Below are positions 37,157 through 46,013 of a DNA stretch of 64,000 bases, piece by piece; the first letter of the stretch is position 1, and the number at the start of each line of letters is the position of its first letter. The stretch is from positions 62,001-126,000 of the forward strand of contig CAVWBD010000008.1 of assembly GCA_963753105.1 (NCBI GenBank), in the 5' to 3' direction. Made by a program: the position numbers and the translations under genes. The notes under the pieces are model-generated. The model was given only the letters and a program-made list of their open reading frames with translations, was not told the DNA's origin and ran no database searches. This DNA comes from SZUA-36 sp963753105. Its GTDB lineage: Bacteria; Pseudomonadota; Gammaproteobacteria; Xanthomonadales; SZUA-36.

Positions 37157-38779
37157 ATGAAACGAGCACTACTGGGGTTGTTGATGCTGCAGGTGGCGCT
37201 GGTGATATTAACCGGTTGCCAATCGATACAGGGCAGCGGTCCCAATGGCCTGGCGGACACGTCATTGGTCTACGACACGGTGATCCTGGATGGAACCATT
37301 GTCGATGGTTCAGGTTCACCCGCGTACGTTGCCGATATTGCCATTAGCGGTGACCGGATCGTCAAGATCGGCGACCTCGACGGTACCACGGCAAGACGGG
37401 TTATAGATGCCACTGGCTTGACGGTTTCACCCGGTTTTATCGATCTCCACACCCATGCAGACCGTAATATCATGGACAACCCGGGTGCTGAGAATTACCT
37501 GCACCAGGGCGTAACGACCATATTGGCCGGTAATTGCGGCAGTTCGCCGGTCCATTTCGACAAATACTTCCAGGCTGTTGAGGAAACCGGTATCGCGTTG
37601 AACCTGGGGCTGTTGGTTGGCCACAACGCCGTGCGCGCCGAGGTCATGGATAATGACAACAGGGCGCCCACGGCCGCCGAACAGGTCCAGATGGAGGCCA
37701 TGGTCAAAACGGCCATGGAGCAGGGCGCCTTCGGTCTTTCAACCGGCCTGATCTACTTGCCGGGAACCTATTCCGAAACGGATGAAGTGATCACACTGGC
37801 GCGTGTCGCAGCGCAGGAAAACGGAATTTATGCCTCGCATATCAGGAACGAATTCGAATTGATCATCGAGGCCATAGAGGAAGCCATCACCATTGGCCGC
37901 GAAGCTGGATTACCGGTGCAGATTTCCCATCTGAAGGTGGCAGATAACACCATGTGGGGTGACAGTGTCATCATCCTGGGTATGATCGAGGACGCCAGGG
38001 CTGAAGGTCTCGACGTCGCCGTGGATGAGTATCCTTACACGGCCGGCAGCACCGGTTTGGCGAACGTTTTCCCAACCTGGGCGAGGGCCGGCAGCCGGGA
38101 AGACTTCCAGGCGCGGCTGGACGACCCGGATACACGCGCCAGGGTCAAGGCCGACACGATCAGGAAACTGAACGGCGCACGAGCGGCCGGTGACCTGTCG
38201 CGAATCACGATCGCGTCCTTCGATGAGCACCCGGAGTATTCGGGTAAGACCATGGCCGAGGTAACCGTGATGAACGGCTATGAGCCTACCATCGAGAATG
38301 GTGCGGAAGTGGCGATGCAAATCCTGTATGACGCCGACGCTTCCGCGATCTACCACATGATGGTCGAGGAAGACGTGAAACGTATCATGCAGGCGCCGTT
38401 CACCAGCATTGCCTCAGACAGTTCGGCCGTGCCGTTCGGAAAAAACGTGCCGCATATTCGCAACTATGGCACCTACCCGAGGGTGCTGGCCAGGTACGTG
38501 AGGGAGGAGGGTGTTTTGAGCCTGGAGCAGGCCATTTACAAGATGACCGCCCTGCCGGCGAGCCGCATCAATCTCACAACCCGTGGCCTGCTGGCGGAGG
38601 GCATGGTCGCCGACATCAACATATTCGACCCTGCAAAAGTACAGGACAACGACGACTGGGCGCACCCCCATCAATATGCCAGCGGTTTTTACTACGTGAT
38701 CGTTGGCGGAACGGCCGTAATCGACAAGGGCGCGAGGACTGCCGCGTTTCCGGGCCGGGTACTCAAAAGGGAGTTGTAA
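37157..38779 (+). CDS. N-acyl-D-amino-acid deacylase (D-aminoacylase), lipoprotein
   Basis: AAGGGAAG precedes the ATG. The first 21 residues form a lipoprotein signal ending LTGCQS, so the enzyme is anchored in the cell envelope. The amidohydrolase signature starts with YDTVILDGTIVDGSGSPAYV and includes the metal motif SPGFIDLHTHADRN, TTILAGNCGSSPVHFD, FGLSTGLIYLPGTYSETDEV, SHIRNEFELI and QISHLKVADNTMWGDS; IASDSSAVPFGKNVPHIRNY and the C-terminal LAEGMVADINIFDPAKVQDN close the fold. The length, 540 residues, suits this family. It hydrolyses N-acyl-D-amino acids or D-containing dipeptide-like compounds to free D-amino acids. The periplasmic position directly upstream of a racemase and a symporter suggests that products are imported. 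Confidence 0.9.
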   Translation: MKRALLGLLMLQVALVILTGCQSIQGSGPNGLADTSLVYDTVILDGTIVDGSGSPAYVADIAISGDRIVKIGDLDGTTARRVIDATGLTVSPGFIDLHTHADRNIMDNPGAENYLHQGVTTILAGNCGSSPVHFDKYFQAVEETGIALNLGLLVGHNAVRAEVMDNDNRAPTAAEQVQMEAMVKTAMEQGAFGLSTGLIYLPGTYSETDEVITLARVAAQENGIYASHIRNEFELIIEAIEEAITIGREAGLPVQISHLKVADNTMWGDSVIILGMIEDARAEGLDVAVDEYPYTAGSTGLANVFPTWARAGSREDFQARLDDPDTRARVKADTIRKLNGARAAGDLSRITIASFDEHPEYSGKTMAEVTVMNGYEPTIENGAEVAMQILYDADASAIYHMMVEEDVKRIMQAPFTSIASDSSAVPFGKNVPHIRNYGTYPRVLARYVREEGVLSLEQAIYKMTALPASRINLTTRGLLAEGMVADINIFDPAKVQDNDDWAHPHQYASGFYYVIVGGTAVIDKGARTAAFPGRVLKREL

Positions 38780-38794
38780 GGACGCAAAAGACAC

Positions 38795-39574
38795 ATGCCT
38801 GATCCGAGACCGATCTTTATTGCAGACACCTGTATATGCGGCCTGTCCGTACTCAAGTCCCTGTGGCATTCAGGCTACGCGAATGAGGCCGTGTTCATGG
38901 CGGATTACGCGATCAATCCGTTGGGCGTGAAAGATGACACCGCCATCGCCGAGGTTGCCGGCAACTGGCTGGCCGCCGCCGCGGAGTTGTCTGATACTTT
39001 GGTGATCGCCTGTAACACGCTGTCGATCAGGTATCACCAGTTGCCACGCACCGAACAATCACCCTCCGGCTTGAAACAAGTCGTTTCGATGGTGGATTGT
39101 TTCAAGGCAATGGCAAAAATCGAAGCCGAACGCCTGGTGGGCAGGAGAGTCCTGGTCATCGGCACGAAATTTACTGCTAACCAACCGCTTTACGCTGACA
39201 TCCTTGATAAAGCCGTACCGGATGCGAAGGTCAGCACCATTGGCGCGACCACGCTGGAACGGAATATTGCACGCTTCAGGCTCGCGAGAAACAATGGGGA
39301 TTCGGTGTTGACCGACGGCCTCGGCGATGCCCTGGCGAACACGGATGTCGCGGTATTGGCGTGCACCTGTTTCCCGATGGTCAAGACCGAGATGGAGGCC
39401 CTGTTTCCGGATGTTCTGTTTCTCGATCCGGGTGCTTATTGCGCGGGCCTGCTTAAGCAGGGCGGCACAAGGCAGGCCAGGAAACTTACGATGAGGGTCA
39501 CCGGTGACGTAGTGCCTAGAGAGCGAGCCGTGGAATTTGCAAAAACCTACCTCGGCGATGGCCGCATTGATTGA
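38795..39574 (+). CDS. Aspartate/glutamate racemase-family protein (MurI-like)
   Basis: The 259-residue protein begins PIFIADTCICGLSVLKSLWH, which corresponds to the FDSGVGGLSVL loop of glutamate racemase. The two catalytic cysteines are C73 in LVIACNTLSIRY and C190 in AVLACTCFPM, the same positions as in MurI. VLVIGTKFTANQPLYAD is the phosphate-like loop region of the first domain. It starts 15 bp after the deacylase gene behind GGA. Because the cluster is catabolic, a role converting imported D-glutamate or D-aspartate to the L-form is more likely than cell-wall synthesis; specificity is inferred. Confidence 0.85.
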   Translation: MPDPRPIFIADTCICGLSVLKSLWHSGYANEAVFMADYAINPLGVKDDTAIAEVAGNWLAAAAELSDTLVIACNTLSIRYHQLPRTEQSPSGLKQVVSMVDCFKAMAKIEAERLVGRRVLVIGTKFTANQPLYADILDKAVPDAKVSTIGATTLERNIARFRLARNNGDSVLTDGLGDALANTDVAVLACTCFPMVKTEMEALFPDVLFLDPGAYCAGLLKQGGTRQARKLTMRVTGDVVPRERAVEFAKTYLGDGRID

Positions 39575-39604
39575 ACAACCTATACAAAGTAAGGAGCCAA
39601 TGAC

Positions 39605-40846
39605 ATGCTGCATTTTGCAATCGCTTTAGGTCTCGTACTGGGCTTGCTCGTCGGCCTGGCCGCTTCTGCCACTGGTAACGATTTCCTGCTTGCAATCGCT
39701 AACGGCTCAGCGCCCTTTGGGGCAATTTTCATGAATGCGATCAAGATGGTGGTGATACCGCTGATCGTGACAGTCATATTTACCAGCATTGCGCGTCTTG
39801 GTGACCCACGCAAGCTCGGGCGAATCGGTGGGCAGGCGCTCGCGTACTACTGGCTGACACTGGTACCAGGTATTGCCATCGGAATGGCGACGATGATGTT
39901 CGGGTTACGATTCGTCGGCGAGGTTTCCATGCCGGCAGCCACGGCCACGACGGTTCCGGAATTGCAGGGTTTTGTCGAGTTCCTGGTCTCGCTGGTGCCT
40001 TCCAACCCATTTGCTGCTGCCAGCAAGGGAACCATATTGCCGTTAATCGTTTTCACGGCGCTGCTGGCCGCTGCCACCGGGACATTAGCGGCTGAGCGCC
40101 GCGATCGCCTTGTCAATATCGCCGATGCCATCAGCGACGCGCTGATCAAGCTCGTGTGGTGGATACTGTACCTGGCGCCGATCGGTGTCTTTGGCCTCAC
40201 CGCACCGGTCACTGCCAAGCTGGGCTGGAGCCTGGTGATGTCCCTGGGTGTTTTCATCATCTGCGTTTTTGCCGGGCTGGTGATTTTCCTGTCGCTGGTG
40301 ACGCTGCCACTGGTGTACTTCGTGGCTGGTATCGGCCCCATCCGCTACCTGAAGGGTACCTTTGGTGCAGTCTCAGTCGCAGTCTCGACCACCAGCACGG
40401 CAGCGGCGATTCCGGTCTCGTTGGAAGAGGCGAAGAAGGACCTCGGCGTTTCCGCAACCATCGCGGACCTGCTGGTGCCGCTTGGCGCTTCGATGCATCG
40501 TCCTGGCAGTGCGCTTTTCCAGGGTGCCGCGGTTGTTTTCCTGGCCCATCTTTACGGTGTGCCAATACCGCTGGCCGTGATCGGCGCAGCAATGTTGGCC
40601 ACGTTCCTGGTGTCACTGACAGTGGCGCCAGTTCCGTCATCAGGCGTGGTCACGATGGCGCCAGCGCTGGATGCCGTTGGTGTTCCGGTGGCGGGGCTCG
40701 CGTTGATGCTCGGCATCGACCGGATCCCCGACATGATGCGCTCGGCGGTCAATGTCCTGAGCCAGATTTCGACGGCCACGCTGGTCGATCGCTGGACCGG
40801 CAATGCGCAACAGACACCTGACCGGGACCACCAACCAGGTAATTGA
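39605..40846 (+). CDS. DAACS-family dicarboxylate/amino acid:cation symporter
   Basis: The 413-residue membrane protein follows AAGGAG by a usual distance. Features of the GltP/DctA family are clear: MNAIKMVVIPLIVTVIFTSI, NPFAAASKGTILPLIVFTAL, the serine-rich re-entrant loop VSVAVSTTSTAAAIPVSLEE, LVPLGASMHRPGSALFQGAA and the second hairpin SLTVAPVPSSGVVTMAPALD. Eight helices plus two hairpins are predicted. These carriers import glutamate, aspartate or C4-dicarboxylates with sodium or protons. The substrate-binding aspartate in helix 8 (LGIDRIPDMMRSAVNV) is present, consistent with an acidic amino acid. It would import the product of the deacylase. Confidence 0.92.
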   Translation: MLHFAIALGLVLGLLVGLAASATGNDFLLAIANGSAPFGAIFMNAIKMVVIPLIVTVIFTSIARLGDPRKLGRIGGQALAYYWLTLVPGIAIGMATMMFGLRFVGEVSMPAATATTVPELQGFVEFLVSLVPSNPFAAASKGTILPLIVFTALLAAATGTLAAERRDRLVNIADAISDALIKLVWWILYLAPIGVFGLTAPVTAKLGWSLVMSLGVFIICVFAGLVIFLSLVTLPLVYFVAGIGPIRYLKGTFGAVSVAVSTTSTAAAIPVSLEEAKKDLGVSATIADLLVPLGASMHRPGSALFQGAAVVFLAHLYGVPIPLAVIGAAMLATFLVSLTVAPVPSSGVVTMAPALDAVGVPVAGLALMLGIDRIPDMMRSAVNVLSQISTATLVDRWTGNAQQTPDRDHQPGN

Positions 40847-40847
40847 T

Positions 40848-42131
40848 ATGAATGGACTGAATGACAAGTTATTGAAGTTTTTCCTGGTTTTAAGCTGTTC
40901 CTGCATGATTGCCGGTGGCAACGCATTTGCCCAGAAAATCGATGCCAGCTCGGCCTCGAGTATCGTCAAGGCGTTGCAGGAGCAGGTGAAGCAGGACCCG
41001 CCGGTTTTCCCGCTGGAGTCTTTCGAAGGAGGAATCCAGTCGTTGGAGGACGGGTTGCGCCTGAACTATTTTGGCTATGGAGAACGCCGCTTCAGCGACC
41101 GCTTTGATTTCCATCCAGCGATGGATGTCGCCTATTTTCCAATGGAAACCGGAAAGGTGAAAACAGAACAGGGCAAGCGCGTGAAAGTCCGGGCGCCTCA
41201 AACCTACCTGAAGAAAGTTTACGCCGTCCAGAAAGGGCAATTGGTTTCGATAGCGCTGATCAGTACCGGGTACAAGCTCATCCTGAAACACAGCCTGGAG
41301 ACACCCTATTACGATAACGACGGTAAGGCCTACTACCACTACTACACCTGTTACCGGCACCTGGACTCGAGGAGCCTTTCATACCTGAACGGGGTAGCGA
41401 AAAAGTTCACGGACAATACCGAAGCGACCTATGAAGACCTGTTCGGCAAGTATGTTTTCGAGGCTGGCGAACAAATCGCACTCGTCGGGTATTCCCCGCT
41501 CCCAACCCCGTTATTTCCAAGGGCGCACCTCGATTTTTCCCTGAACCTTTTTGCGAACCCAAACAAGGGCACCAATATCCGTAACTACGCGTTGAACCCG
41601 CTGTTGCTGTTTCCGCCGTTTGAATATGCAAATCCGCTTACGCATGACATCAGCGCCGGCCAGGTACCGGCTTATACCTTCTTTGTCAGGGAATCCGATG
41701 TTGTCACACCCAGCAAGGACAAAAGCGGGGGGTTCCATCTGTATATTGCGTCCGGTGGGAAGACCGCGGATGGCGAGTTTGCCAAGATCAGGTATTTCGT
41801 ATTGAACGGCCTCGATATCTTAGTCAACAATGGTGGCGAGCAGCTTGCGACTTTTATCATCGACCGCCACAGGAAGTTGGGTTACGACACCAAATCCTAT
41901 GATTCGATGGACAACCCCAACCGTTCGGTCCCCCACGTGATCGCGCCGCTGGGAGAACAGGGCGATGTGTACAAGATGGCGGTTATTTTGCCGGCGGCCT
42001 GGTTCGAAGAGAAAGGTTATGACTGGTCAAAACCCGGTTCCATCGAGATCGGGATAAGCAGTATCTGGAGTGGTTACCTGGAGGGTCACGCCAGTTCACT
42101 GACGATACCGATACCAGCAGCAGAGAATTGA
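40848..42131 (+). CDS. Exported M23-like (lysostaphin-fold) protein with altered HxH motif
   Basis: The start at 40848 is one base after the symporter stop. A signal peptide ends near residue 28 (GGNAFA). Residues 89-93 (HPAMD) match the H-x3-D zinc pair of M23 peptidases; ISTGYKLILKH, the YTCYRHL strand with H171, VFEAGEQIALVGYS and AHLDFSLNLF (H227) follow in the expected order. The second histidine of the HLH motif is D229 here, so zinc binding or catalysis may be changed. A C-terminal domain of about 180 residues is unrecognised. M23 enzymes cut peptidoglycan peptides, which fits the D-amino-acid cluster. Confidence 0.7.
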   Translation: MNGLNDKLLKFFLVLSCSCMIAGGNAFAQKIDASSASSIVKALQEQVKQDPPVFPLESFEGGIQSLEDGLRLNYFGYGERRFSDRFDFHPAMDVAYFPMETGKVKTEQGKRVKVRAPQTYLKKVYAVQKGQLVSIALISTGYKLILKHSLETPYYDNDGKAYYHYYTCYRHLDSRSLSYLNGVAKKFTDNTEATYEDLFGKYVFEAGEQIALVGYSPLPTPLFPRAHLDFSLNLFANPNKGTNIRNYALNPLLLFPPFEYANPLTHDISAGQVPAYTFFVRESDVVTPSKDKSGGFHLYIASGGKTADGEFAKIRYFVLNGLDILVNNGGEQLATFIIDRHRKLGYDTKSYDSMDNPNRSVPHVIAPLGEQGDVYKMAVILPAAWFEEKGYDWSKPGSIEIGISSIWSGYLEGHASSLTIPIPAAEN

Positions 42132-42174
42132 TCATGAGTACGCCTGGTCGCTGAAGAACCGGGCCAGCACTTTG

Positions 42175-42684
42175 TTAAAGGTTAAGCGAGTAAAGCCTCA
42201 ACTCGTCGTCATCCGGGCTGAGACGGACCAGTTCTTCCAACGCAAAACCCAGCTTCTCCAAAAGGCTGCAGGAGGCTGCGTTGTCCGGTGTCGTGATGGC
42301 GAGAATGCGTTCCAGTGCCAGGTGGGTTTTTGCGTGGTCCAGGGTCGCGGCAGCGGCCTCATACGCATAGCCCTTGTGCCAGAACTCCGGTAACAGCGCA
42401 AAACCGATATCGACGTCATCCAGCGTGTCGCGTTTGAGCAGGCCACAGATTCCGATTGGCTCCATGCCGGGCTTCAATTCGACCAGCCACAGTCCGAAAC
42501 CCAGGCGTTGATACATGTCAACCGGACCGGTCTGGATGTAGTCTTTGGCCTCATCCAGTGTGCTGACGCCCTTGTCGCCGATGTAGCGTAACCACGACGG
42601 TTCGTTGACCAGGCGCAGGATGAACGCGGCGTCATTGCTGGCAAGTTGACGTAGTGCCAGGCGGTCAGTTTCGAGAATTTGCAT
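42175..42684 (-). CDS. GNAT acetyltransferase (RimJ/RimL type)
   Basis: The 169-residue protein begins MQILETDRLALRQLASNDAA, typical for the RimJ/RimL or GNAT_3 group, and contains PIGICGLLKRDTLDDVDIGF and LLPEFWHKGYAYEAAAATLD, the acetyl-CoA binding loop. ASCSLLEKLGFALEELVRL closes the fold. Relatives acetylate ribosomal protein N-termini or small amines; no better prediction is possible. It is convergent with the D-amino-acid operon. Confidence 0.85.
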   Translation of the reverse strand: MQILETDRLALRQLASNDAAFILRLVNEPSWLRYIGDKGVSTLDEAKDYIQTGPVDMYQRLGFGLWLVELKPGMEPIGICGLLKRDTLDDVDIGFALLPEFWHKGYAYEAAAATLDHAKTHLALERILAITTPDNAASCSLLEKLGFALEELVRLSPDDDELRLYSLNL

Positions 42685-42818
42685 GGGTTACCATCTATGC
42701 TTAATTTGAATTCAGAATACAGGGCCCCATGTTGGCAGTGTGCTGGCTTACAGGCAAGATTGTTCCAGATAATTGCCAGGTCCATATGTACTTATATTGA
42801 CTGCTACAGGAGTTAACA

Positions 42819-43208
42819 ATGTTTCATCCGATTACGATTCCATTCGATTGCGTTATGCTGTTCAACCGTGTTCACCTGAAAGAGGGCGTTACCGCAGAGG
42901 ACGTCGAGCTTGAACTCGGTGAAATGTGTAACGTGGTTAAAAACAACTACCGGGATGAAGGTGGTTTTGTCGCCGGCCAGGTTTTTGAATTTACCGGCTT
43001 TGCTTCCGAGGAAGGATCGATCAATAACCCCGACAAGCACGAAAAGCACGTCGCGATCCTGACCTACTGGAAATCCTTTGACCAGCATGAGCGCTCGCAC
43101 GCGGACAAGCTGTTCAAGGAGAAATTCGAGGCGTTGCTGGAATTTGTCGACGATGCCGACGAGCTGGGCTACCGGCTGCTATGGCAGGGTGAGCCGGAAG
43201 ATATGTAA
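42819..43208 (+). CDS. Hypothetical protein, possibly ferredoxin-fold (ABM-like)
   Basis: AGGAG precedes the ATG. The 129-residue protein (LFNRVHLKEGVTAEDVELEL, GGFVAGQVFEFTG, KHVAILTYWKSFDQHERSHA) alternates strands and helices in a way that recalls dimeric alpha/beta-barrel proteins of the antibiotic-biosynthesis-monooxygenase kind: a W-K-S-F-D-Q-H-E-R-S-H stretch resembles the conserved region where substrate or cofactor binds. No family is certain. It is a small, acidic, probably cytoplasmic protein in a single-gene unit. Confidence 0.55.
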   Translation: MFHPITIPFDCVMLFNRVHLKEGVTAEDVELELGEMCNVVKNNYRDEGGFVAGQVFEFTGFASEEGSINNPDKHEKHVAILTYWKSFDQHERSHADKLFKEKFEALLEFVDDADELGYRLLWQGEPEDM

Positions 43209-43236
43209 CACCCGGTGACGGGTGCGGACCTGGTGA

Positions 43237-43905
43237 TCAGCCCTGTTTGGGGCGCTCCAGGGCGTCCTTGATAAGTTCGAGCAGCCTGTCCGCCGATTCG
43301 CTGTCGTAGCGAATCGAGCCGTCGTCGTTGACCAGTTTCCAGTCCTTGCTCTCGATGCGTAGCTTGTTGCCCTTGTAGCGCGGGTAGAATTCTTCGTAAA
43401 GACCGTTCAGGTCTTCCAGGTAGTTGTCGCTCTCAGCCAGCAGGCCACGCTCACCCTCACGAACCCTGCCTTCCTTCAACAGCCGTTTTTCGATACGCAA
43501 TTTCAGTTCATCGACCTCGGTGTGCGGGTAGATCACCAGGTCCGGTTCAGGAATCCGGTGTTTCATCGCATCGAACTGGTGGGTCAGGATCATTTTTTCC
43601 GACTTTGAAAGGAATTTGTCGCGGTAGTTTTTCTCGGTGAAGATATGGATATCTTCTTCCTTGATGCGGTCGGTCACGCCCGAGTGCGGCGAAATGGTCA
43701 TGTGCCACCAGTTCCGGAACCTGCTGGAAAGAAAGAACACCTGCGTGTTATAGGCGTGCTTCCTGCGATCCCCGTAGTAATAATTGAGCACCAGTTCATC
43801 AACCTCTTCGGGGTAGAACACATAGCCCCAGCGTTTTTCCAGCAGCTTGCACAGCGTGGTCTTGCCCGCCGAGATATTCCCCATGATTCCGATGGTTCTT
43901 TTCAT
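43237..43905 (-). CDS. Deoxynucleoside kinase-like protein 2
   Basis: The 222-residue protein has a P-loop GIMGNISAGKTTLCKLLEKR and a following glutamate (PEEVDEL) in the position of the catalytic base of deoxynucleoside kinases. VFFLSSRFRNWW and the arginine-rich lid (LRIEKRLLKEGRVREGERG) are also present, but the conserved DRS motif near residue 80 reads TDRIKEEDIHIF. It overlaps the stop of the upstream kinase by 4 bp (ATGA). It probably phosphorylates deoxynucleosides for salvage, or is a regulatory partner of its neighbour. Confidence 0.75.
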   Translation of the reverse strand: MKRTIGIMGNISAGKTTLCKLLEKRWGYVFYPEEVDELVLNYYYGDRRKHAYNTQVFFLSSRFRNWWHMTISPHSGVTDRIKEEDIHIFTEKNYRDKFLSKSEKMILTHQFDAMKHRIPEPDLVIYPHTEVDELKLRIEKRLLKEGRVREGERGLLAESDNYLEDLNGLYEEFYPRYKGNKLRIESKDWKLVNDDGSIRYDSESADRLLELIKDALERPKQG

Positions 43906-44639
43906 TGAAACAGCCCCCTGGTTCCCGGAACGGCATCGATAACACCTTCAACAACCTGTTCGAGTCCTTCCGGGGTCCTGAAATCGATGTCTTCGGTGTC
44001 GATAATCAGGTAGGGCAGGCCGCACTTCATGATCCATGGCCGGTATAGTTCGTTGAGGTTGGCCAGGTAATTATTTTCGGGTTTCGCAAGCTCGGTTTCT
44101 TCCCAGCGGTCACGACCGATGATCCTGGACTTCAGGGCTTCCACGTCGCTTTCCAGATAGACGACCAGGTCCGGCTTGCGCTTGTCGCCCATCATCAACT
44201 CGAACACATCGAGGTACTTGCGGTAGTCCGTATCCGTGATGTATTCGTGGTTGTTGGAGTTCTTGGTGAAGACATGGTCTTCGTAGATGCTGCGGTCCTG
44301 CACGACCGACTGGCCTTCACGCAGTAACTCATTCAATACACCCTGGTCCAGCAGCCTTGACAGGAAATAGGTTTCCTGGATCTTGTAACCCCAGTATTCG
44401 GCTTCCTCTTTGACTTTCAGGAATTTACCGGGGTCGCGGTTGTCGAGCTTGTTTCCCTTGAGATGGTCGTAGGCGCTTACGGCGTTATAGTATTTCTCCA
44501 GGTAGCCGTGTTTCTTCACGTAATCGACCTGTTCGAGAAAGGCAACAATCTTGCCGCCGGAGCGCTTTTCAAGCGCCTTTGTCAGCGTGGACTTCCCCGC
44601 AGCGATATTTCCGGCGATCGAGATCAAAAAACTGTCCAT
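43902..44639 (-). CDS. Deoxynucleoside kinase (dAK/dGK family) 1
   Basis: The 245-residue protein shows the P-loop SIAGNIAAGKSTLTKALEKR, the catalytic glutamate (AFLEQVDYV), QETYFLSRLL, the D-R-S motif VVQDRSIYEDHVFTKN and an LVVYLESDVEALKSRIIGRD lid, all as in bacterial deoxyadenosine/deoxyguanosine kinases. It would make dNMPs from deoxynucleosides using ATP. It is the first of two overlapping kinase genes, similar to the paired dAK/dGK genes of Bacillus and Lactobacillus, where the subunits form heterodimers; a heterodimer is therefore possible here. Confidence 0.85.
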   Translation of the reverse strand: MDSFLISIAGNIAAGKSTLTKALEKRSGGKIVAFLEQVDYVKKHGYLEKYYNAVSAYDHLKGNKLDNRDPGKFLKVKEEAEYWGYKIQETYFLSRLLDQGVLNELLREGQSVVQDRSIYEDHVFTKNSNNHEYITDTDYRKYLDVFELMMGDKRKPDLVVYLESDVEALKSRIIGRDRWEETELAKPENNYLANLNELYRPWIMKCGLPYLIIDTEDIDFRTPEGLEQVVEGVIDAVPGTRGLFQ

Positions 44640-44678
44640 GGTTATCCCTTTTTTATGGAAAGAGCATGGGGGTGAATT

Positions 44679-45173
44679 CTAGCCGATTTTCCTCATCAAC
44701 AGGGCGACCATTTTTGTACCGTTGCCAGTTTCCAGCGTACCCACCTGGTTAAAACCCAGTCGTTTGTGAAAGGTCATCGAGACCGGGTTTTCCGGCACCA
44801 GGTTGACCTCGCAGCACAGGTGCTCCGCCCAGCCGGCGGATTGTTGCTCAAAATCCGCGTACAGCGCCTCAGCAATGCCCAGACGCCGGGCATCAATGGC
44901 AACGGTGATACGGTCGATATAGGCGAATTTTTCATAGCGATCATTGAACCAACGGTAATTCAAGCTTGCGTAATCGGCGCCGGGTGCCAGCCCGATCAGG
45001 ACTGCGAGTATGTTGTTACCATCACTGCAGGCCACACGGAAATACGCGGCTTTTTCCAGGAAATCGTGCATGTCGGCCAGCGTGATGCTGCCAACGTGGG
45101 GGACCTCTGACTCGTTCAAGGCCAGTAGGCTGTCAAGATCTGCAACCGTGGCGTCGCGTATTGAATATTTCAT
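44679..45173 (-). CDS. GNAT acetyltransferase
   Basis: The start chosen is MKYSIRDATVADLDSLLALN at 45171-45173. FAYIDRITVAIDARRLGIAE contains the acetyl-CoA binding loop, and NPVSMTFHKRLGFNQVGTLE is the usual C-terminal strand. The 164-residue protein is a standard single-domain GNAT of unknown substrate. ADMHDFLEKAAYFRV and the long insertion ADYASLNYRWFNDRYEKF resemble a group of uncharacterised bacterial GNATs. It is 39 bp downstream of no gene and appears monocistronic. Confidence 0.8.
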   Translation of the reverse strand: MKYSIRDATVADLDSLLALNESEVPHVGSITLADMHDFLEKAAYFRVACSDGNNILAVLIGLAPGADYASLNYRWFNDRYEKFAYIDRITVAIDARRLGIAEALYADFEQQSAGWAEHLCCEVNLVPENPVSMTFHKRLGFNQVGTLETGNGTKMVALLMRKIG

Positions 45174-45296
45174 AGCGGACCAGTATGAGGGCAAACCCGG
45201 GTGTAAGAAACCGTTGGCGGCCAGGCTTGGCAAGCGCAAAAAAGGAAGGCTGGGAATAGGCCGGCCTCCGAATAGATAACTATACTTTCCGCCCGT

Positions 45297-45956
45297 TCAG
45301 GCCATGGCCAACAGGGCCCGCACCGTGTTTTCCGCACCTTCTGCGATATGCCCGATGTTTGCATCGAGCATGTAACACGGTGAGGTGACCAGCTTGTATC
45401 GCTCATCGATAACCACCTCGCCGTGGGTGGTTTCCTGGTGCTGCCCACCCATGGCCTCGATGGCGCCGACCGTGCCGGGGTCATTGCCGATGGTTAATTT
45501 CACTGCCTTGCCTTCGAAAATCTTTGCCAGCACTGCGGGACTGATACACAGTGCACCGATGGGTTTGCCGGCATCGACCATCGCGTTGACGGCGCCTGCC
45601 AGGTAAGGATCGACACTGCAGTTCGGCCCGTCGAAGGCCAGGCTCGACAGGTTCTTGGCTGCGCCAAACCCGCCGGGCAGCAACAAGGCGTCAAAATCAG
45701 CAGCTTCGAATTCGGCCAGGGGCTTGATGTCGCCACGGGCGATCCGTGCTGCTTCGACAAGTACCGAGCGGGTTTCGTCCATCGCGTCACCGGTCAGGTG
45801 GTTGATCACGTGGTGTTGCGGGATGTCCGGTGCAAAACACTGGTAGGCGGCGCCTTGCTGCTCGATCGCCAGCAGGGATAACACCGATTCGTGAATCTCG
45901 GCACCGTCAAATACACCGCAGCCCGATAAAACGACTGCTACCTGTTTTTGTGTCAT
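45297..45956 (-). CDS. elbB: ElbB-type glyoxalase / isoprenoid biosynthesis protein (DJ-1/PfpI superfamily)
   Basis: The start MTQKQVAVVLSGCGVFDGAE at 45954-45956 gives 219 residues. The family signatures are AEIHESVLSLLAIEQQGAAY, FDALLLPGGFGAAKNLSS, and the nucleophile elbow KPIGALCISPAVLAKIF with the reactive cysteine. TIGNDPGTVGAIEAMGGQHQ follows. ElbB of E. coli has weak glyoxalase activity and raises isoprenoid yields when overproduced; its physiological role is unsettled. Located upstream of nothing obvious, it seems to be its own unit. Confidence 0.9.
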   Translation of the reverse strand: MTQKQVAVVLSGCGVFDGAEIHESVLSLLAIEQQGAAYQCFAPDIPQHHVINHLTGDAMDETRSVLVEAARIARGDIKPLAEFEAADFDALLLPGGFGAAKNLSSLAFDGPNCSVDPYLAGAVNAMVDAGKPIGALCISPAVLAKIFEGKAVKLTIGNDPGTVGAIEAMGGQHQETTHGEVVIDERYKLVTSPCYMLDANIGHIAEGAENTVRALLAMA

Positions 45957-46013
45957 TTCATGTATCTCCGTTTGCCCAATTAGAACTTTTAATAAGCCAA
46001 AAATCAATTGACG

